This document shows positions 22,018-25,865 of a DNA stretch of 25,865 nt, piece by piece. The notes beneath the pieces were generated by a model, which saw nothing but the letters and a program-made list of their open reading frames with translations, was not told the origin of the DNA and searched no databases. Positions within the stretch are counted from its first letter, which is position 1; the number at the start of each line of letters is the position of its first letter. Both the position numbers and the translations under genes were made by a program. The stretch covers positions 1 to 25,865 of the forward strand of contig JAHHRF010000026.1 of assembly GCA_020025955.1 (NCBI GenBank), in the 5' to 3' direction. This DNA comes from Sutterella sp. Its GTDB lineage: Bacteria; Pseudomonadota; Gammaproteobacteria; Burkholderiales; Burkholderiaceae_F.

Positions 22018-22205
22018 GTCGGGGTCTCCTTGAAGAAAATACGTGAAGAAAAGGGCACGCACTGAGTAAAAAAAGAGAAGGGTGAGTGACCTGCCACATA
22101 ATTAAAAAAAACATAGCACAGCGATGAGCCGTGCCCCCTTGCCTAGGCGCTATCGTATTCCCTTAAGACATTTCTCTAGGAGGGGAATAGAGGCCTTTGG
22201 GGGAT

Positions 22206-22245
22206 AAGAAAAACCCCGCCCTTTCATTGTGAGAAGGCGGGGTTT
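22206..22245 (-). terminator. intrinsic terminator of the response regulator gene
   Basis: AAACCCCGCC (22211-22220) with GGCGGGGTTT (22236-22245); T-rich tail on the minus strand (GGGGTTTTTCTT). Confidence 0.9.
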
Positions 22246-22257
22246 GTGGGGTGCCCT

Positions 22258-22893
22258 TTAGAGGGGGTCACCCGAACGCAATAATAAGCGCGCAATTTCA
22301 GCCGCGTTATGCATATCGAGCTTGCGATACGCAGCGCCACGGTGCACTTGAACGGTCTTTTCCGAAATCCCGTATTCGCGTGCCACTTCCTTATTGGAGT
22401 AGCCCTGGCTCACCATGCGAATGACTTCGCGTTCGCGCTGTGTGAGGCTCTCTAAACGGGTACGGAAGTCAGCCACTTCCGCGAAGTTACGACGCTCGGC
22501 CAAATTCTTCGCCACGGCATTTTCAATGGCTTCGAGTAAGCGCTGGTCATCGACGGGCTTTTGTAAGAAGTCGAGCGCCCCCGCCTTCAAGGTGTTCACC
22601 GCCATATCGATGTCGCCATGACCCGAAATGAAGATGATCGGCAAGTCGCAACCTAACTCTTGGAGCTTTAACTGGAGTTCAAGCCCAGACATGTGCGGCA
22701 TACGCACGTCTAAGAGCAAGCACCCAGGGCGGGTAAAGTCATTGCTCGACAAAAAGGAAATCGCGTCCGTGTAGGTCGAGACATCCCAGCCTTCCCCTTC
22801 AATGAGGAAAGCCCAGGAGTTACGCATGGCGTCATCGTCATCGATCACGCGGATTAACGGGGTATCAATTTTCTGGGGAGAATAGATCGGCAC
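22258..22893 (-). CDS. FixJ/TtrR-type two-component response regulator
   Basis: 211 residues; GTG start preceded by AAGGAG at 6 nt. The receiver domain (about 12-128) has the acidic pocket D-D-D-D (18-21), phosphoacceptor Asp62 in L-L-D-V-R-M-P, Ser89 in F-I-S-G-H-G-D and Lys111 in L-Q-K-P-V. A LuxR/FixJ-type helix-turn-helix follows (about 149-205): L-T-Q-R-E-R-E-V-I-R-M-V-S-Q-G-Y-S-N-K-E-V-A and K-T-V-Q-V-H-R-G. The H-G-D after Ser89 is typical of the FixJ/TtrR/DctR group, whose members control respiratory or dicarboxylate genes in anaerobes. Its sensor kinase is not within the window, so it is an orphan here; the regulated genes are unknown. It is divergent from the lipoprotein gene at 23165. 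Confidence 0.92.
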   Translation of the reverse strand: MPIYSPQKIDTPLIRVIDDDDAMRNSWAFLIEGEGWDVSTYTDAISFLSSNDFTRPGCLLLDVRMPHMSGLELQLKLQELGCDLPIIFISGHGDIDMAVNTLKAGALDFLQKPVDDQRLLEAIENAVAKNLAERRNFAEVADFRTRLESLTQREREVIRMVSQGYSNKEVAREYGISEKTVQVHRGAAYRKLDMHNAAEIARLLLRSGDPL

Positions 22894-23164
22894 GATCAGC
22901 TCCTTCTTCTAGGGGGTAAGGGGGCGAGAATCCCAGTAAGGGAAGCCCAACGAAGTGGCGTTGGAGCGTTCTCTATCAACGTTTTGAGCTATTTTAATCA
23001 TTATTGCACCAGAAAAAAAGAAAAGGGAGGCTTCTTCTCAGGCTTGGGGTACCCAGTTTGACTGGGATTTACACGTAGAACGTTCGTCTTTGAGTACAAT
23101 GAAGGCTCTTTCTTTTTCTTCGGGCCAGGAGAATCCCTTCTCCTTTGAGGACTTGAGCTTTTCT
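22894..23164. promoter_or_regulatory. divergent region between the response regulator and the lipoprotein gene
   Basis: Plus strand: TACAAT (23095-23100) as a likely -10, leading to a leader of about 58 nt; its -35 region is poor. An inverted repeat, CCCAG-TTTGA-CTGGG, lies at 23052-23066, 28 bp upstream of that -10, and could be an operator. Minus strand: TAAAAT within GATTAAAATAGC near 22990 may serve the regulator gene. Confidence 0.4.
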
Positions 23165-23674
23165 ATGACGACACGTGCACACCGACTTCTTTTCACCTTG
23201 ACCCTTTTGGGGGTTGGGGCGCTGGCCTTGAGTAGCTGCGGCACCAAGCGTACGGTGGTGTCGATTCCTGAAACGGCCTTAACGGCGCCCGTTGACTTTA
23301 AGCACATTTGCGTGCTCTCTGGCCCTGAAGATCAAGCCGCCTTGATTGGGGCGCTAGCCCTTGGGATGCGTGGGGAAGCCACGACTGAAGTGAGCACCTT
23401 GGCTAGTGGGACGAGCCCGGCTGTGTGCCCGGTTACCGTGGGCGCTGCCTTTAAAAAGGGCCCTGCGGGTTATGCCATGGCGCACTATCAGGTCTACCGT
23501 TGGGGGGTCCCCTTAGTGGACGCACGAAGCGGTCACGTCAATGGTCGAGCGCTCGCCACCGCGGACATTGAAGACCAGGGAAGCCGTCTTTTGGACTACG
23601 CGAAACGCTACGACGAAGCGCGTTTAGCCCACCGAATTGCCCCGGTGAGCCTGCCCCCTGGGCGTGAATCCTAA
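23165..23674 (+). CDS. lipoprotein of unknown function
   Basis: 169 residues from ATG 23165. An upstream TTG at 23090 lies across the -10 box and would bury the signal peptide behind 25 residues, so it is not used; the ribosome binding site for the chosen start is weak (GAGGA is 14 nt away). The signal peptide has an R-A-H-R charge cluster, a Leu-rich core and the lipobox A-L-S-S-C with Cys25. The mature part shows C-V-L-S-G-P-E-D-Q-A-A-L, three further cysteines and a soluble alternating pattern, with Y-A-M-A-H-Y-Q-V-Y-R-W-G-V-P-L-V-D-A-R in the middle. I do not recognise the family. It is probably membrane-anchored in the periplasm; nothing about the neighbours fixes its role. Confidence 0.72.
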   Translation: MTTRAHRLLFTLTLLGVGALALSSCGTKRTVVSIPETALTAPVDFKHICVLSGPEDQAALIGALALGMRGEATTEVSTLASGTSPAVCPVTVGAAFKKGPAGYAMAHYQVYRWGVPLVDARSGHVNGRALATADIEDQGSRLLDYAKRYDEARLAHRIAPVSLPPGRES

Positions 23675-24027
23675 GCTCGAAAAAACCAGTCATAGGTATT
23701 GTCCCTTAGGTAAAAAAAAGCAAAGCCCTAGGGTGACAGACGGAAAAAAATCCATAGAATTAGTTCCATGGCTAAAGACAACGCTTCCGAGGGAAGCCGT
23801 TGCGCTATCTGTCCTTCTAGGCTTTATGACGACTCATCGCTTGCGTGTCGCGGACCCACGATGAAGAAAGGCACCCCCTTTCGAGCCGTCGCTTAGGAAA
23901 AGGTTTTCCTTGCTTCGCCGAATCCTCTTCGGTTTATGCACTTTTCATCGCTTTCAAAGAGGTGGGGAAAATGGACGGTCGTGAGCTGATATCCCAATTC
24001 CAATAAAAATTTAAAAGGACTTCGATC
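23675..24027 (+). promoter_or_regulatory. long leader region before the MetQ-like gene
   Basis: 353 bases without a supportable gene. Structure is present: a 10-bp stem with one bulge (CAACGCTTCC 23779-23788 / GGAAGCCGTTG 23792-23802), GGAAAAGGTTTTCC (23896-23909) and CCGAA/TTCGG (23918-23932). Two TTG-17bp-TTTATG pairs (near 23800 and 23910) are weak promoter candidates. I looked for SAM-type riboswitch signatures and did not find a convincing one. AAAGGA before ATG 24028 is the ribosome binding site. Confidence 0.35.
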
Positions 24028-24852
24028 ATGACGAAATTGAATCTTGTCACGGGTTTGTTGGCGACCGCTGGTGTTGCCTTGGTTTTAACGCTCTCCGGTT
24101 GCGGTGAGAAAAAGGACGCGGCGGACGTTGCAGCGAACCCCGTTATCGTGATTGGCGCGAGCCCCGTGCCGCACGTGGACATTCTTAAAGTGGCTCAGGA
24201 CGAACTCAAGAAAGAGGGCGTTGAGTTAAAGATTGTCGAATTTAGCGATTACGTTAAGCCCAACTTGGCCCTTCAGGATAAAGAGCTCGACGCTAACTTC
24301 TTCCAGCATCTTCCCTATTTGAAGGAATTCTGCCAGGCCCATGGTTGCAAGCTTGAGAGCTTGGTGGCCGTGCACTTGGAACCGATGGGGGTGTATTCCA
24401 CCAAGGTTAAGGATTTGAAGGATTTGGCTGACGGCGCCACCGTCGCTATCCCGAACGATCCCACCAATGGGGGCCGTGCCTTAAAGGTCTTGGAACACGC
24501 TGGTCTCTTAAAGGTGAACCCGGAAGCCGGTGCCTTAGCGAGCGCCAAGGATATTACCGAGAATCCCAAGGGCTTGAAGATTCGCGAACTCGAAGCCGCG
24601 CAGTTGCCGCGTAGCCTCGACGACGTGGATGCCGCGGTGATCAACTCCAACTACGCGTTAGGCGCTCGCCTCAACCCGGTGAAGGATGCCTTGGCCACCG
24701 AAAGCAAGGAAAGCCCGTACGCCAACATCGTCACGGTTCGTGAAGGCGATAACCGTCCCGCCCTTCAGAAGTTAAAGAACGCGTTAACGAGCCCGGCCGT
24801 GAAGGCGTTCATCGAAAAGCAGTATGACGGTGCCGTTGTGCCGGCCTTCTAA
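24028..24852 (+). CDS. MetQ/NlpA-family substrate-binding lipoprotein
   Basis: 274 residues with lipobox L-S-G-C (Cys25). The mature protein follows the NlpA/MetQ pattern: V-I-V-I-G-A-S-P-V-P-H-V-D-I-L, L-K-I-V-E-F-S-D-Y-V-K-P-N, A-N-F-F-Q-H-L-P-Y-L-K, and V-A-I-P-N-D-P-T-N-G-G-R-A-L near residue 140, which line the ligand cleft in D- and L-methionine-binding relatives. It would hand methionine or a related amino acid to an ABC permease in the inner membrane. Neither metN nor metI adjoins it, so it either works with a remote transporter or is an NlpA-like stand-alone lipoprotein. The start is supported by AAAGGA and a signal peptide directly after it. Monocistronic with a strong terminator. 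Confidence 0.9.
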   Translation: MTKLNLVTGLLATAGVALVLTLSGCGEKKDAADVAANPVIVIGASPVPHVDILKVAQDELKKEGVELKIVEFSDYVKPNLALQDKELDANFFQHLPYLKEFCQAHGCKLESLVAVHLEPMGVYSTKVKDLKDLADGATVAIPNDPTNGGRALKVLEHAGLLKVNPEAGALASAKDITENPKGLKIRELEAAQLPRSLDDVDAAVINSNYALGARLNPVKDALATESKESPYANIVTVREGDNRPALQKLKNALTSPAVKAFIEKQYDGAVVPAF

Positions 24853-24900
24853 TTAAGACAAACTGGGTGGGCTGATTGCCCCCCAAGAGCGAGTCTTCCC

Positions 24901-24938
24901 TCCCCACTTTCGATACAGTCGATAGTGGGGATTTTTTT
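24901..24938 (+). terminator. intrinsic terminator of the MetQ-like gene
   Basis: CCCCACTTTCGA (24902-24913) and TCGATAGTGGGG (24919-24930) with a single mismatch, then A and seven T. Confidence 0.9.
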
Positions 24939-25167
24939 GCTCAAGACTTGCAAAATAGCGACATTTTCGCTTTTTCGTTAAGTTTATGGAAATGGCTGGA
25001 GGTGAGAGGTTTTGGTTGAAATGGGGCTTCTCTTTTAGGGCAATCCCTTGGTCGGTAACGCGTTGTGCCCGACATTTGGGACGTAGAATGGATAGTGAAT
25101 GATGGGGGCTATTGTTCAAAAAAAGAAAAGCCCCAATGTTGACTGTCAATTTTGCGAGGGTATATTC
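24939..25167 (+). promoter_or_regulatory. upstream region of the autotransporter-like gene
   Basis: A weak second terminator-like stem lies at 24957-24975 (AGCGA/TCGCT, then T-run). GGGGCT (25105-25110) and AGCCCC (25129-25134) form a 5'-leader hairpin. TTGACT (25139-25144), 16 bp, TATATT (25161-25166) looks like a promoter but overlaps the ribosome binding site and ATG, so it is probably fortuitous for this gene. The supported ribosome binding site is GAGGG, 7 nt before ATG 25168. Confidence 0.35.
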
Positions 25168-25865
25168 ATGTCCAACGCCTTAGTTACCCCCTCTCTTAAG
25201 GCTGCTCCTCTTGTTGTGGCTTGTTTGGCTGTGTTTGCGCAGCCCGCCATGAGTCAGGATTTAGTCACCGCAACACCCACGGGGTGGACCAAGACCGAAG
25301 CCGGCAACCAAATCACGATCACTGCCACGACCGCAGCCGCACTCAATAATCAAGATACAAAAATCACCGTTAACGAGGGCAAAACAGTAACGGTCGATAT
25401 CGCCCCGGCCATTACAGGCTCGACCCTCGCTTTGAGCCTTCCTGTTCGTGCGGCAACTAGCCAAAACTACCTCCTGACCGCCCAAGAGAATGCAACGTTA
25501 GCGTTGAACTTGGGTGAGAATACGCTCTCGCTTCAGTCCCCGAACGACGGCTTTGTGTCGGCCGAGGCTGACGGCTCTAGCGTAAAGGTTCAGGCCAAGG
25601 CGATTGAATTTGGTAACGGCACCGCAACGGGTCACAAGGGTCAGATGGCTGCGTTGTCGGTTGACGCAAATGGCGAGCTCTCCTTAACCGCTACTGGTGC
25701 GTTGAGTATCGATTCTGTTCACGAAAAACAATTTGGTATTGGGCTTTGGCATAGCGGCACAGGGACCTCTACCCTCGACGCGCAGACGATTGCGTTGACG
25801 GGCAAGGGTAATAACCAGGCCTATGGGATCTACCAGCACAAAGGCACCGTTAATGCCACAGCCAA
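25168..25865 (+). CDS. autotransporter-like secreted protein, N-terminal part (runs off right edge)
   Basis: 232 codons open to the window edge from ATG 25168, which has GAGGG at 7 nt. The signal peptide is L-K-A-A-P-L-V-V-A-C-L-A-V-F-A-Q-P-A, with cleavage likely near P-A-M-S-Q or Q-P-A. The following sequence is Thr/Ala/Gly/Asn-rich, with short strands in a repeating rhythm (A-L-A-L-S-L-P-V, T-L-A-L-N-L-G-E-N-T-L-S-L, G-E-L-S-L-T-A-T-G-A-L-S-I) and only the signal-peptide cysteine, as in beta-helical passenger domains of type Va autotransporters. The later G-I-G-L-W-H-S-G-T-G-T-S-T-L and A-Y-G-I-Y-Q-H-K-G-T-V-N-A-T-A look like two copies of one repeat (G-I-x-x-x-x-x-G-T). The C-terminal barrel is outside the window, so the class is inferred. 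Confidence 0.7.
   Translation, partial: MSNALVTPSLKAAPLVVACLAVFAQPAMSQDLVTATPTGWTKTEAGNQITITATTAAALNNQDTKITVNEGKTVTVDIAPAITGSTLALSLPVRAATSQNYLLTAQENATLALNLGENTLSLQSPNDGFVSAEADGSSVKVQAKAIEFGNGTATGHKGQMAALSVDANGELSLTATGALSIDSVHEKQFGIGLWHSGTGTSTLDAQTIALTGKGNNQAYGIYQHKGTVNATA

Noticed and set aside
23760..23790. GCTAAAGA run suggesting a SAM-II-like riboswitch before the MetQ-like gene
   Set aside because: The required pseudoknot arms were not found, and the run is about 250 nt from the start codon rather than near the ribosome binding site.
23664..23864. 66-codon frame overlapping the end of the lipoprotein gene
   Set aside because: It starts on a GTG without a ribosome binding site, is Lys-rich from A-tracts, and crosses a 10-bp RNA stem.
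24853..25149. 98-codon minus-strand frame between the MetQ-like gene and the autotransporter
   Set aside because: It reads through the MetQ-gene terminator and has no coding signals; composition follows local AT content.
25139..25166. TTGACT-16-TATATT promoter just before the autotransporter ATG
   Set aside because: Transcription would begin after the ATG and lose the ribosome binding site and signal peptide, so it cannot serve this start.

Overview
This window looks like chromosome from an anaerobic or microaerophilic Gram-negative betaproteobacterium, most likely a gut member of the Sutterellaceae (Sutterella/Parasutterella type). That placement is inference from gene content: oxygen-sensitive class III ribonucleotide reductase, formate-tetrahydrofolate ligase, several lipoproteins with clean lipoboxes, a patatin-type Vd autotransporter, and the start of a classical-looking autotransporter. 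No 16S rRNA or other taxonomic marker is present. Coding density is normal, no insertion sequence, CRISPR array, tRNA or rRNA was seen, and most genes are bounded by strong intrinsic terminators.

Layout. 1-565 (minus): start of a TolC-family outer-membrane efflux protein that runs off the left edge. 854-1504: nitrobindin-like heme-binding beta-barrel. 1697-3967: PlpD-like patatin phospholipase with POTRA and outer-membrane barrel. 4274-6623: an operon of the two halves of a YjiH/YjiG membrane protein plus a cytoplasmic M20 metallopeptidase, resembling E. coli yjiH-yjiG-iadA and suggesting peptide or amino-acid-conjugate uptake followed by hydrolysis. 6799-8638 (minus): tandem universal stress protein and a HAD phosphatase, each its own unit. 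8947-11793 (minus): nrdD then nrdG, making dNTPs without oxygen, with two related FNR-like direct repeats upstream. 12426-13379: LysR-type regulator. 13421-14233 (minus): SagB-type nitroreductase. 14336-14713: small XRE regulator.

14714-15880 has no ordinary gene but is the most interesting part. It holds a roughly 325-nt candidate structured RNA (promoter, about eight hairpins, strong terminator), then a second short hairpin RNA or terminator, then a 31-codon leader ORF ending W-R-R-Y-Y-R-V followed by mutually exclusive stems. This leads directly into a TrpX/TrpY/TrpZ-type ABC transporter (15881-18698), so attenuation by aromatic amino-acid supply is a reasonable hypothesis.

18760-20106 (minus): an Asp/Glu racemase-family protein whose N-terminal half appears to be a second, catalytically dead copy of the same fold. 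20374-22017 (minus): formate-tetrahydrofolate ligase. 22258-22893 (minus): FixJ/TtrR-type response regulator without a kinase in view. 23165-23674: lipoprotein of unknown function. 24028-24852: MetQ/NlpA-type lipoprotein without its permease and ATPase. 25168 to the right edge: N-terminus of a large secreted, autotransporter-like protein.

Several obvious long reading frames begin inside a -10 box; in those cases a downstream start with a better ribosome binding site was chosen (1697, 12426, 14336, 23165). TACAAT recurs as the likely -10 hexamer in this genome.
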